Source: Candidatus Melainabacteria bacterium
GTDB lineage: Bacteria; Actinomycetota; Actinomycetes; Mycobacteriales; Pseudonocardiaceae
DNA: 6,346 bases
NCBI GenBank assembly: GCA_903970565.1
Contig: CAJCJE010000901.1
Coordinates: 1 to 6,346 of the forward strand
Direction: 5' to 3'
The notes under the pieces were generated by a model, which saw nothing but the letters and a program-made list of their open reading frames with translations, had not been told where the DNA came from and did no database searches. The position numbers and the translations under genes were made by a program. This document shows positions 1 to 6,337 of this stretch, in pieces. Position 1 is the stretch's first letter. Each line of letters begins with the position of its first letter.

Positions 1-76
1 CGAGTTTGTCCCCGCAGCTTAGTGGCTCGGGGTTGAAGCAGGGCCGAGTCCGACCCACCTTGTGCAGTGGCTCAGC
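1..76. other. Window edge, no gene recognised
   Basis: This stretch lies downstream of the minus-strand DUF3052 gene and runs off the window edge. I checked both strands for a tRNA, because the piece at 15-25 looks slightly like a D-arm, but there is no matching T-arm or acceptor stem. I see no supported coding sequence. The only structure is the hairpin listed at 24-51. Confidence 0.5.
24..51 (-). terminator. Weak hairpin after DUF3052 gene, possible terminator
   Basis: Read on the minus strand, about 26 nt after the DUF3052 stop, GGaCTCGG can pair with CCGAGCC around a 12-nt loop, with one bulged A. An alternative 6-bp stem with a tetraloop exists at 41-56. Neither is followed by a T-run. 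Terminators without U-tails are common in actinomycetes, so this is a plausible but weak candidate. Confidence 0.25.
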
Positions 77-508
77 TCACCGCCGTGACTTCGCCGACTT
101 CGGTGATACCAGTCTGGTCCCGTTCCAGTCGGGCCCCACGCTGATGTTGGACGTCTGGGCAAGCCCGGCGGTGGGCACCGCCTCGGCGATGTCACTCGGC
201 TCCACGTGGCCGTCTCGGCCGGACTTGGGTGTCAACACCCAGATCACGCCGTTCTCGGCAATGGGGCTGGTCGCGTCCATCAGGGCATCGACGAGGTCTC
301 CGTCGTCCTCGCGCCACCACAGCAGGATCACGTCGAGGACCTCATCGGTGTCCTCGTCGAGCATCTCGCTGCCGCTCCGCTCCTCGACGGCGGCTCGAAC
401 GTCGTCGTCGACGTCCTCATCCCAACCGAACTCTGCAATTACCATGCCCGGCTCGATCCCGAGCCTCTCGGCGATACCGGCCTTGCCGGCATCTTCCGCG
501 GCGACCAC
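77..508 (-). CDS. DUF3052 family protein, function unknown
   Basis: A 143-residue acidic soluble protein with no signal peptide or membrane segment. The family blocks visible in order are GWDED (residues 28-32), an acidic stretch DVDDDVR, LLWWR (62-66), GDLVDALMD, GVIWVLTPK (87-95), and a C-terminal GLxQTSNISVGPDWNGTRLV block ending in a basic KSAKSRR tail. This matches the actinobacterial DUF3052 family, which from memory includes M. tuberculosis Rv2239c and usually lies beside aceE. No biochemical function is established to my knowledge. The longest open frame begins at TTG 526, but that codon overlaps the SD itself. GTG at 508 follows GGAGGAG with a 9-nt gap and matches the start of relatives (MVAA...), so I chose it. 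The gene is transcribed divergently from aceE, so the two may share control; this is inference. Confidence 0.9.
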   Translation of the reverse strand: MVAAEDAGKAGIAERLGIEPGMVIAEFGWDEDVDDDVRAAVEERSGSEMLDEDTDEVLDVILLWWREDDGDLVDALMDATSPIAENGVIWVLTPKSGRDGHVEPSDIAEAVPTAGLAQTSNISVGPDWNGTRLVSPKSAKSRR

Positions 509-517
509 GGCTTGTCT

Positions 518-524
518 CTCCTCC
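518..524 (-). promoter_or_regulatory. Ribosome binding site of DUF3052 gene
   Basis: GGAGGAG on the minus strand, 9 nt before the GTG at 508. It decides the start: the upstream TTG at 526 overlaps this SD and has none of its own. Confidence 0.75.
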
Positions 525-618
525 AACTACGCCAGTGCGGCAGCCGACGCCATGTTGGCGGGCCACCGCACATAGATTTCCCGACACTGTTGCCGGTTAG
601 CGAACACTGCGCGACGCA

Positions 619-628
619 GTTGCGCAAC
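619..628. promoter_or_regulatory. Palindrome GTTGCGCAAC, candidate operator
   Basis: A perfect 10-bp palindrome roughly 110 bp upstream of the DUF3052 start and 310 bp upstream of aceE. Its symmetry fits a dimeric regulator, and its place in the shared upstream region would suit control of either gene. I do not recognise a specific regulator for this site. Confidence 0.3.
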
Positions 629-929
629 CGTTCTCCGCAGGACACGCCGGTAAGGACTCGGCAAAGGTACGTTTTCGGCACGATCCGGCGACTGATTCGA
701 CCACGGCGGCGACCGGTGCGGACGCGCGGCCGGGCGGGCCGGTCCGGGAATCCGGTCCGCGCGGCACCCGGCGCAAGCCCTATGGTGGCGCGGCCCACAC
801 CTGCGATCCGGCCGGTCGGGAACGATCCAGTGGCTACTCGCGGGTAGCTGGTCGCGGAGCGCATAGTGTGGCATCGGGAATGGGCGACGCCACCGAAATC
901 GGTCGCGTCGCGAGGAGCGAAACCAGGCG

Positions 930-934
930 AGGAG
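930..934 (+). promoter_or_regulatory. Ribosome binding site of aceE
   Basis: AGGAG, extended to GAGGAG at 929-934, stands 5 nt before the TTG at 940. It supports TTG 940 over the in-frame GTG 868 and ATG 880, neither of which has a comparable SD. Confidence 0.8.
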
Positions 935-939
935 ATCCC

Positions 940-3717
940 TTGGCCCCGCAGAACAGCAGCGGCGACGGTTCCGGCACGCCGGCGCGGGTGCGCGTCATCC
1001 GGGACGGTAGTGCCACGCATCTGCCTGACATCGACCCGGCCGAGACGGGCGAGTGGCTCGAGTCGTTCGATGCCGTGCTTGACGCAGCAGGCAAACAGCG
1101 GGCCCGCTACCTGATGCTGCGGCTGATGGAGCGGGCACGTGAGCGTCGGGTCGCCGTACCGGCGCTGACCAGCACCGACTACCTGAACACAATCCCCACC
1201 GACCGCGAACCGTGGTTCCCCGGTGACGAAGAGGTCGAGCGCCGCTACCGGGCCTGGATTCGGTGGAACGCCGCGATGACGGTGCACCGCGCGCAGCGAC
1301 CCGGCGTTGGTGTCGGTGGTCACATCTCGACGTACGCCTCGTCGGCGACGCTGTACGAGGTCGGCTTCAACTGGTTCTTCCGTGGCAAGGACCACCCCGG
1401 CGGCGGCGACCAGGTCTACATCCAGGGGCACGCGTCGCCCGGCATCTACGCGCGGGCGTTCCTGGAGGGCCGGGTGTCGGCCAGCCAGCTGGACGGGTTC
1501 CGGCAGGAGTACTCGCACGCCGGACCCGGCGGCGGCCTGCCCTCCTACCCGCACCCCCGGCTGATGCCGGACTTCTGGGAGTTCCCCACCGTCTCGATGG
1601 GCCTCGGCCCGATGAACGCGATCTACCAGGCGCGGTTCAACCGCTACCTGCACGATCGCGGCCTGGCCGACACCTCCCAGCAGCACGTCTGGGCCTTCCT
1701 CGGCGACGGGGAGATGGACGAGGCGGAGTCGCGTGGCCTGGTGCACGTGGCCGCGAACGAGGGCCTGGACAACCTGACCTTCGTCGTCAACTGCAACCTG
1801 CAACGGCTCGACGGGCCGGTGCGCGGGAACGGCAAGATCGTTCAGGAGTTGGAGTCGTTCTTCCACGGCGCCGGCTGGAACGTGATCAAGGTCATCTGGG
1901 GTCGTGAGTGGGACCCGCTGCTGGCCGCCGACCGTGACGGCGCGCTGATCAACCTGATGAACACCACGCTGGACGGCGACTTCCAGACCTACAAGGCCAA
2001 CGACGGCGCCTATGTTCGCGAGCACTTCTTCGGCCGGGACCCCCGGACCAAGGAAATGGTCAACAACATGAGCGACCAGGAGATCTGGAACCTCAAGCGC
2101 GGCGGCCACGACTACCGCAAGCTCTTCGCCGCCTACCAGGCCGCGATAGAGCACCACGGGCAGCCGACGGTCGTACTGGCCAAGACCATCAAGGGCTACG
2201 GCCTCGGTCCGCACTTCGCCGGTCGCAACGCCACGCACCAGATGAAGAAGATGACCCTGGAGGACCTCAAACTCTTCCGGGACGAGATGCACATCCCGAT
2301 CACGGACGCCGCGCTGGAAGCCGACCCGTACCTGCCGCCGTACTACCACCCCGGCCAGGACAACTCGGACATCCAGTACCTGGTCGAGCGCCGTCGCCGG
2401 CTCGGTGGGTTCCTGCCGGAGCGCCGCGCCAAGTCCAAGGCACTGGTGCTGCCCGGCGACAAGGTCTACGACGTGATCCGACGGGGGTCGGGCAAGCAGG
2501 AGGTCGCCACCACGATGGCGTTCGTCCGGCTGGTCCGGGACCTGGCCAAGGACCCCGGTGTCGGCGCGCGGATCGTGCCGATCATCCCGGACGAGGCCAG
2601 GACCTTCGGGATGGACTCGATGTTCCCGACACAGAAGATCTACAACCCGCACGGGCAGCTCTACACCTCGGTGGACGCGCAGCTGATGCTCGCCTACAAG
2701 GAGAGCGAACAGGGCCAGATTCTGCACGAGGGCATCAACGAGGCCGGGTCGACCGCGTCGTTCACCGCGGCCGGCACGTCGTACGCGACGCACGGCGAGC
2801 CGATGATCCCGATCTACATCTTCTACTCGATGTTCGGCTTCCAGCGCACCGGCGACGGGCTGTGGGCGGCCGGGGACCAGATGGCGCGCGGATTCGTGCT
2901 CGGCGCGACCGCCGGCCGGACCACGCTGACCGGTGAGGGTCTACAGCACGCCGACGGGCACTCGCTGCTGTTGGCGGCGACCAACCCGGCGGTGGTGGCC
3001 TACGACCCGGCGTGGTCGTTCGAGATCGCGCACATCGTCAAGGACGGTCTGCGCCGGATGTACGGCGAGCAGGCGGAGAACGTCTTCTACTACCTGACCG
3101 TCTACAACGAGCCGTACGTGCAGCCGGCCGAGCCGGAGAACCTGGACGTCGAGGGCCTGCTGCGCGGCCTGTACCGGTATGCGGAGGCACCGGCCGGCGA
3201 CGGGCCGAGGGCGCAGATCCTGGTGTCCGGCGTGACCATGCCGGACGCGCTGCGCGCGCAGGAGATGCTGGTGCGGGAGTGGGGGGTGCGGGCCGACGTG
3301 TGGTCGGCGACCTCCTGGGCGGAGCTGCGCCGGGACGCCGTCGAGGTGGACCGGCACAACCTGCTGCACCCGCAGGCCGAACCGCGCGTGCCGTACGTGA
3401 CGAGGGTGCTCGGCGACACCAAGGGGCCGGTGCTGGCCGTTTCGGACTGGATGCGCGCGGTGCCGGACCTGATCCGGCCGTGGGTGCCCAACCAGATGAC
3501 CACCCTCGGCACGGACGGGTTCGGTTTCTCCGACACCCGCCCGGCCGCGCGCCGGCACTTCCTGGTCGACGCGCAGTCGATCACGGTCGGCGTGCTGGCC
3601 GCGCTGGCCAAGCGCGGCGAGATCGACACGGCGGTCGTCGTGGATGCGGCCAACCGCTACCAGCTCGACGACGTGCAGGCCGCAGGCCCGCAGACCTCGG
3701 ACTCCGGCTCGGCCTGA
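940..3717 (+). CDS. aceE: Pyruvate dehydrogenase E1 component, homodimeric type
   Basis: A cytoplasmic 925-residue thiamine-diphosphate (TPP) enzyme that decarboxylates pyruvate and passes the acetyl group to the lipoyl domain of E2, feeding acetyl-CoA production. It has the transketolase-like layout of homodimeric E1. Active-site histidines fall in GGHIS (H128) and QGHASPG (H164). The TPP/Mg motif starts GDGEMDE (255-261) and ends NCN (284-286), with the D256-to-N286 spacing of 30 seen in E. coli. The mobile-loop histidine is in RGGHD (H390), the cofactor-activating glutamate region is EGINE (597-601), and GLQHADGHS carries H670. The C-terminal domain contains [10 protein letters not shown]. 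Every key residue I checked is present. Length fits actinobacterial AceE (about 900-930). The frame is open from GTG 868, but TTG 940 has an ideal SD and gives the usual MAPQN-type start. A strong hairpin follows, so it is probably monocistronic; E2 and E3 are not in the window. Confidence 0.97.
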   Translation: MAPQNSSGDGSGTPARVRVIRDGSATHLPDIDPAETGEWLESFDAVLDAAGKQRARYLMLRLMERARERRVAVPALTSTDYLNTIPTDREPWFPGDEEVERRYRAWIRWNAAMTVHRAQRPGVGVGGHISTYASSATLYEVGFNWFFRGKDHPGGGDQVYIQGHASPGIYARAFLEGRVSASQLDGFRQEYSHAGPGGGLPSYPHPRLMPDFWEFPTVSMGLGPMNAIYQARFNRYLHDRGLADTSQQHVWAFLGDGEMDEAESRGLVHVAANEGLDNLTFVVNCNLQRLDGPVRGNGKIVQELESFFHGAGWNVIKVIWGREWDPLLAADRDGALINLMNTTLDGDFQTYKANDGAYVREHFFGRDPRTKEMVNNMSDQEIWNLKRGGHDYRKLFAAYQAAIEHHGQPTVVLAKTIKGYGLGPHFAGRNATHQMKKMTLEDLKLFRDEMHIPITDAALEADPYLPPYYHPGQDNSDIQYLVERRRRLGGFLPERRAKSKALVLPGDKVYDVIRRGSGKQEVATTMAFVRLVRDLAKDPGVGARIVPIIPDEARTFGMDSMFPTQKIYNPHGQLYTSVDAQLMLAYKESEQGQILHEGINEAGSTASFTAAGTSYATHGEPMIPIYIFYSMFGFQRTGDGLWAAGDQMARGFVLGATAGRTTLTGEGLQHADGHSLLLAATNPAVVAYDPAWSFEIAHIVKDGLRRMYGEQAENVFYYLTVYNEPYVQPAEPENLDVEGLLRGLYRYAEAPAGDGPRAQILVSGVTMPDALRAQEMLVREWGVRADVWSATSWAELRRDAVEVDRHNLLHPQAEPRVPYVTRVLGDTKGPVLAVSDWMRAVPDLIRPWVPNQMTTLGTDGFGFSDTRPAARRHFLVDAQSITVGVLAALAKRGEIDTAVVVDAANRYQLDDVQAAGPQTSDSGSA

Positions 3718-3735
3718 GCCGAAGTCGAGTCCGTC

Positions 3736-3770
3736 GACGCCCCTCCCGGATCTCCTCCGGGAGGGGCGTC
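3736..3770. terminator. Bidirectional hairpin terminator between aceE and ribM
   Basis: A perfect 14-bp stem (3736-3749 with 3757-3770) around a 7-nt loop begins 18 nt after the aceE stop. On the plus strand it is followed by CGTCGTTTCGG, a modest T-containing tail. It lies 90 nt beyond the ribM stop on the minus strand, so one hairpin can end both convergent transcripts. Confidence 0.85.
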
Positions 3771-3806
3771 CGTCGTTTCGGACCAGTCGGGCCAGCCTCA
3801 GGCCAA

Positions 3807-3824
3807 GTCAGGTCAGGTCAGGTC
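3807..3824. repeat. Short tandem repeat, GTCAG x 3.6
   Basis: Three full copies and one partial copy of the 5-mer GTCAG run without interruption in the gap between the terminator and the ribM stop. It is non-coding and could vary in copy number by slippage. No function is evident. Confidence 0.8.
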
Positions 3825-3859
3825 GAATACCGGCCGGGTCGGGTTTGCGACAACTGGGA

Positions 3860-4510
3860 TCAGCGCGCGGAGACCCGCGACGCGGGCGGGGTCGAGATGG
3901 CTTCCCGGCGGGCGGTGCGGGCCCAGTCCAGCCAGCCTCGGATCACCAGTACCACGAAGACGAGGTAGACGGCGGCGCTGAAGTACAGGTGCGAACTGAT
4001 CTGCAATGGGACGCCGACCGCGTCGACCAGCAGCCAGACGACCCAGAAGTCGACGAGGCCCAGGCCCTGCGCGGCGAACGCGACCACGGTACCGACGAAG
4101 ATCCAGGCGTCCGGCCACGGCGCCCAGGATGCATACAGGTCGGTGAGCAGCAGCGCCATGCCGACGGTGCCGATGATCAGCGCGGCCAGCAACCCGAGCC
4201 GCTCGCGAGCGGTCGCCTTGCGTACGACCAGGCCGTACACCGGGTCGCGCTGCCTGGTGCGGCTCCAGGCCCACCAGCCGTAGACGGAGATCACGAAGAT
4301 GACCACCTGCCGGGAGGCGAGGCCACCGAGGTGCGCCGAGCTGTAGACGGCAAAGAGCAGGATGGTCGCGCCCAACTGCACCGGCCAGGTCCACAGGGTT
4401 CGGCGTTTGGCGAGGAAAACCACGGCCAGCGCGCAGAGTTGGCCGAAGAACTCGGCGTAGGAGACTCGCTCGCCCAGTAGCGAGAACCCGTTGTTGAGCA
4501 ACACGTCCAC
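3860..4510 (-). CDS. ribM: Riboflavin transporter, PnuC-fold (RibM/PnuX)
   Basis: A 216-residue polytopic membrane protein with about seven hydrophobic helices (near residues 20-34, 39-58, 65-82, 105-123, 132-150, 153-171 and 175-195), no signal peptide and a basic C-terminal tail. PnuC-family features include WTWPVQL (40-46), the aromatic run YGWWAW (77-82), PDAWIFVG (133-140) and FWVVWLLVDAVGVPL (155-169). The PnuC family imports B-vitamin precursors by facilitated diffusion, and cells trap them by phosphorylation. Sequence alone could suggest nicotinamide riboside/NMN uptake, but the FMN riboswitch just upstream argues for riboflavin. It also resembles C. glutamicum RibM, as I recall that sequence. 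The longest frame starts at GTG 4534 (next codon ATG 4531), without an SD. GTG 4510 follows GGGGAGGG by 8 nt, so I prefer it. Substrate remains inferred. Confidence 0.85.
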   Translation of the reverse strand: MDVLLNNGFSLLGERVSYAEFFGQLCALAVVFLAKRRTLWTWPVQLGATILLFAVYSSAHLGGLASRQVVIFVISVYGWWAWSRTRQRDPVYGLVVRKATARERLGLLAALIIGTVGMALLLTDLYASWAPWPDAWIFVGTVVAFAAQGLGLVDFWVVWLLVDAVGVPLQISSHLYFSAAVYLVFVVLVIRGWLDWARTARREAISTPPASRVSAR

Positions 4511-4518
4511 GGTGTCGT

Positions 4519-4526
4519 CCCTCCCC
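4519..4526 (-). promoter_or_regulatory. Ribosome binding site of ribM
   Basis: GGGGAGGG on the minus strand, 8 nt before GTG 4510. It lies inside the open frame of the longer candidate starts, which argues against them. It is also the likely target of riboswitch control, since a C-run at 4538-4541 can pair with its first four Gs. Confidence 0.75.
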
Positions 4527-4538
4527 GTCATCACCCAG

Positions 4539-4595
4539 GGGCCGGTACGACAAACAGGCGCCGACCACCCTGAACAGGGCAGCCGTCACCGGCCC
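4539..4595 (-). promoter_or_regulatory. Candidate expression platform of the FMN riboswitch
   Basis: Just after P1, GGGCCGGT (4595-4588) is perfectly complementary to ACCGGCCC (4546-4539), with a nested CCCT-GTTC-AGGG hairpin inside. The 3' arm overlaps the C-run at 4541-4538 that could otherwise pair with GGGG of the SD (4526-4523). The two pairings exclude each other, as expected for a switch between an open and a hidden SD. Which form FMN favours cannot be read from sequence. There is no T-run suggesting an intrinsic terminator. Confidence 0.45.
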
Positions 4596-4599
4596 GCGC

Positions 4600-4719
4600 G
4601 CGCCTCCCATCCGGACTTTCACCGTCGGCCCCGGAATTTCACCGGATCGGCCAGCCACATCTGTGACCGGTTCGCGGGCTATCACCGCCGGTTCGGATTT
4701 TCACCGAGCCCCGGAGCGC
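4600..4719 (-). promoter_or_regulatory. FMN riboswitch (RFN element) upstream of ribM
   Basis: Read on the minus strand, the conserved RFN blocks occur in order. GCTCCGGGGC starts the aptamer near 4718, then CGGTGAAAATCCGAACCGGCGGT (4705-4683, written here as the family's first GTGAAA hairpin and linker), then AGCCCGCGA (4680-4672). A variable arm follows, then CCGGTGAAATTCCGG (4645-4631), GCCGACGGT, and GAAAGTCCGGATGGGAGG (4620-4603). The ends pair as P1 (GCGCTCC near 4719-4713 with GGAGGCGC near 4607-4600, one bulge). FMN binding normally turns such genes off; in actinobacteria this is usually by hiding the SD. The aptamer ends about 90 nt before the ribM start. Confidence 0.97.
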
Positions 4720-4797
4720 ACAACTCACAACATTGGTACCACGGTCGGCTATTCCCACCCGAATGTGAGCAACGAGACGAATCCCGACACTGCTCGT

Positions 4798-4892
4798 CCC
4801 AGCGCTGGGCGTCCCGGCAGTGGGCGGCGCTCACGCCAGGGACACCTGCGTCCTGGGCAGCACAACAGTCGCCCTCGCAGCGGCGAGGGCGA
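4798..4892. repeat. Series of inverted repeats of unknown role
   Basis: Four consecutive self-complementary elements. These are a 12-bp palindrome CCCAGCGCTGGG (4798-4809); GTGGGC/GCTCAC with a 3-nt loop and one G-T pair (4820-4834); CCAGG(g)AC/GTCCTGG with a 6-nt loop (4836-4856); and a perfect 10-bp stem TCGCCCTCGC/GCGAGGGCGA with an AGCG loop (4869-4892). The last is too long to dismiss as GC-rich noise; the second and third alone could be chance. Confidence 0.7.
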
Positions 4893-4911
4893 GCAGGTCC
4901 GCTCAGCCGAT

Positions 4912-4959
4912 CGGGGAAGCCTGCTCGGCGCAGTAGCACCGAGCAGGCTTCTCTCCCCG
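4912..4959. repeat. Long perfect hairpin upstream of fasR
   Basis: GAAGCCTGCTCGG (4916-4928) pairs perfectly over 13 bp with CCGAGCAGGCTTC (4939-4951) around a 10-nt loop. CGGG (4912-4915) can extend the stem with CCCG (4956-4959) across a 4-nt bulge. It looks like a terminator stem but lacks a T-run on either strand, and no annotated gene ends here because the flanking genes diverge. It may end a small RNA, insulate the two promoters, or form part of a leader. Confidence 0.75.
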
Positions 4960-5028
4960 GTCCCCACCGGTGAAATCCACTATGGACTGATCTTGGGAGG
5001 GCCGCCAGGCGACCGGCCCCGGATTCCC

Positions 5029-5055
5029 CCGATCGTGCGTCATTGGGCCGATCGG
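5029..5055. promoter_or_regulatory. Paired CCGATCG boxes, candidate operator
   Basis: CCGATCG at 5029-5035 and CCGATCGG at 5048-5055 lie 19 bp apart, close to two helical turns, about 70-95 bp before the fasR start. A third copy is at 4907-4914. Such spacing would suit a dimer or tetramer regulator, possibly FasR acting on itself. No published site of this sequence is known to me. Confidence 0.3.
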
Positions 5056-5110
5056 ACAGACCGGAACACGCACTCGACGACAGCGGGAACCAGCCGGGGA
5101 GAACTCGTGG

Positions 5111-5116
5111 GATTCT
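5111..5116 (+). promoter_or_regulatory. Possible -10 box for a leaderless fasR transcript
   Basis: GATTCT occupies exactly -12 to -7 if transcription starts at the fasR ATG. It matches TAnnnT at the conserved A and final T but not at the first base, and no -35 is evident. The ATG has only a poor SD (GGGA 10 nt before), which makes a leaderless start worth considering. Confidence 0.2.
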
Positions 5117-5122
5117 TGGCGT

Positions 5123-6337
5123 ATGAGCAGCAGCGCAAAGTCGGGCCGGGCCGGCCCCGGCAAGGGTCCGCTCTCCCGAAACACGTTGCAGGGCATCGAA
5201 CGAGCGTCCGGCAAGCTCGCTGCGGCCAGCGTCGGCATGATGGAGACGCGGATGCCGTGGTTCGCCAAGATGCCGGCGGACCGGCGGGCCAGCGTGCTGC
5301 TGATCGCGCAGACCGGAGTGGCCGGCTTCGTCGAGTGGTTCCACGATCCGCAGACGGCGTTTCGGCTGTCGGTCGACGCCTTCCGGACCGCTCCGCGCGA
5401 CCTGTACCGGTCGATGAGCCTGCGGCACACCGTGGAACTGGTCCGGGTGGCGCTGGAGGTGCTGGAGCAGGAACTGCCCGAACTGGCCGCGAACGAGCAG
5501 GAGCGCGCCGTGCTCACCGAGGCGATTCTGCGCTACGGCCGGGAGATCGCCTTCGCCGCGGCGACCACCTACGCGAACGCGGCCGAGGCGCGCGGGGCCT
5601 GGGACGCCCGGCTGGAAGCGCTGGTGGTGGACGGCATCGTGCGTGGCGACGCGGAGGAGTCGCTGCTCTCCCGCGCGGCCGCGCTGGGCTGGGGGCCGGG
5701 CGACGAAGCAACGGTGCTGGTCGGCAGGCCCTCCGCCGAGGACCCGCCGACGGTGGTCTATGGGGTGCGCAGCCGGGCCGCGCGGCTGGGCCGGCCGGTG
5801 TTGCTGAGCGTGCAGGGCAGCCGGCTGGTGGTGGTGCTCGGCGGCCATACCGACCAGGTCGAGGACACCGAGTTGCTGCCGAAGCTGGCAGAGGTGTTCG
5901 GTAGCGGGTCGGTGGTGGCCGGGCCGACGGTGGCCAATCTCGGCGAGGCGCACCGCAGCGCGACCGACGCGCTGTCCGGGCTGCGCGCGGTGGTCGGCTG
6001 GCCGGGGGCGCCGCGCCCGGTGCGCGCCGCCGATCTGCTGCCGGAGCGTGCCCTGGCGGGCGATCCGGAGGCCGAACGGCAACTGATCGAGCAGGTGGCG
6101 CGGCCGTTGGAGGAGGCGGGCGGCGAGCTGTTGGAGACCGTGGACGCCTACCTGGACAGCGGCGGCACGCTGGAGGCGTGTAGCCGGCGGCTGTTCGTGC
6201 ACGCGAACACGGTGCGCTACCGGCTGCGCAAGGCCGCCGAGTTGACCGGGCGCAACGCGGCCGATCCGAGGGACGCGCTGGTGCTGCGGACGGGGCTCGC
6301 GGTCGGGCGACTGGCCAGGGCCCGCGGCGTCTGGTGA
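5123..6337 (+). CDS. fasR: PucR-type regulator of fatty acid synthesis (FasR/MabR)
   Basis: A 404-residue cytoplasmic transcription factor. The helical N-terminal half contains the family block QTGVAGFVEWFHDP and, further on, TTYANAAEARGAWDARLEALVVDGIVRGD. The middle resembles the CdaR/GGDEF-like domain of PucR proteins, and GWPGAPRPVRAADLLPERAL precedes the DNA-binding end. The C-terminal PucR helix-turn-helix reads GGTLEACSRRLFVHANTVRYRLRK (from residue 347; HANTVRYRL at 360-368). The pattern matches Streptomyces coelicolor FasR, an activator of the fabD-fabH-acpP-fabF operon, and M. tuberculosis MabR (Rv2242), which controls the fasII operon; both genes lie just before fabD. Here the stop overlaps the next start by 4 bp, which supports the same context. 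ATG 5123 gives the expected N-terminal length. The effector is unknown from sequence; long-chain acyl-CoA sensing is reported for some fatty-acid regulators, but I cannot infer it here. Confidence 0.9.
   Translation: MSSSAKSGRAGPGKGPLSRNTLQGIERASGKLAAASVGMMETRMPWFAKMPADRRASVLLIAQTGVAGFVEWFHDPQTAFRLSVDAFRTAPRDLYRSMSLRHTVELVRVALEVLEQELPELAANEQERAVLTEAILRYGREIAFAAATTYANAAEARGAWDARLEALVVDGIVRGDAEESLLSRAAALGWGPGDEATVLVGRPSAEDPPTVVYGVRSRAARLGRPVLLSVQGSRLVVVLGGHTDQVEDTELLPKLAEVFGSGSVVAGPTVANLGEAHRSATDALSGLRAVVGWPGAPRPVRAADLLPERALAGDPEAERQLIEQVARPLEEAGGELLETVDAYLDSGGTLEACSRRLFVHANTVRYRLRKAAELTGRNAADPRDALVLRTGLAVGRLARARGVW

Larger units (their letters stand above)
509..939. other. Divergent control region between DUF3052 gene and aceE
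   Basis: About 430 bp lie between two divergent starts, with no convincing gene; the open frames here are low-complexity Arg/Pro-rich shadows. It must hold promoters for both genes, but no pair of good -35 and -10 boxes stands out. Weak TAnnnT candidates on the plus strand are TACGTT at 668-673, TATGGT at 781-786 and TAGTGT at 864-869; on the minus strand TACCTT reads from 669 to 664. A perfect 10-bp palindrome sits at 619-628 beside an ACTGCG-CGA-CGCAGT hairpin at 606-620. A GC-rich imperfect inverted repeat lies near 738-758. Confidence 0.6.
4720..5122. other. Divergent intergenic region, riboswitch to fasR
   Basis: About 400 bp without a supported gene; the short frames across it are Arg/Pro/Ser-rich shadows. 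It should carry the ribM promoter on the minus strand and the fasR promoter on the plus strand. I find no clear sigma-70 pair for ribM. The middle (4798-4959) is packed with inverted repeats, and CCGATCG boxes occur at 4907, 5029 and 5048; both are listed separately. Confidence 0.6.

Noticed and set aside
15..60. Possible tRNA near the left edge
   Set aside because: Only a faint D-arm likeness. No T-arm GTTCGA-type motif and no acceptor pairing.
738..758. GC-rich inverted repeat GGTCCGG-GAAT-CCGGTCC upstream of aceE
   Set aside because: It has a central T-T mismatch and built-in CCGG palindromes expected in GC-rich DNA, so it is too weak to list as a feature.
206..847. Plus-strand frames over the DUF3052 gene and its upstream region
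   Set aside because: The minus strand carries conserved DUF3052 blocks; the plus-strand products are low-complexity and span a control region.
439..2793. 784-residue open frame on the minus strand opposite aceE
   Set aside because: It is antisense to a clear aceE, has Arg/Val/Gly-rich composition with no recognisable domain, and is the usual by-product of high-GC codon bias.
3813..4685. 290-residue minus-strand frame over ribM and the riboswitch
   Set aside because: It overlaps ribM in another frame and runs through the FMN aptamer. The hydrophobic, motif-bearing frame is ribM; this one is Arg/Gly/Pro-rich.
4749..4967. 72-residue minus-strand frame across the hairpin cluster
   Set aside because: It only reads through the inverted repeats, has Arg/Pro/Cys-rich composition and no SD that I can support.
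4682..6202. 506-residue minus-strand frame opposite fasR
   Set aside because: Antisense shadow rich in His/Arg/Gln/Pro with no domain. The plus strand encodes a clear PucR-type regulator.
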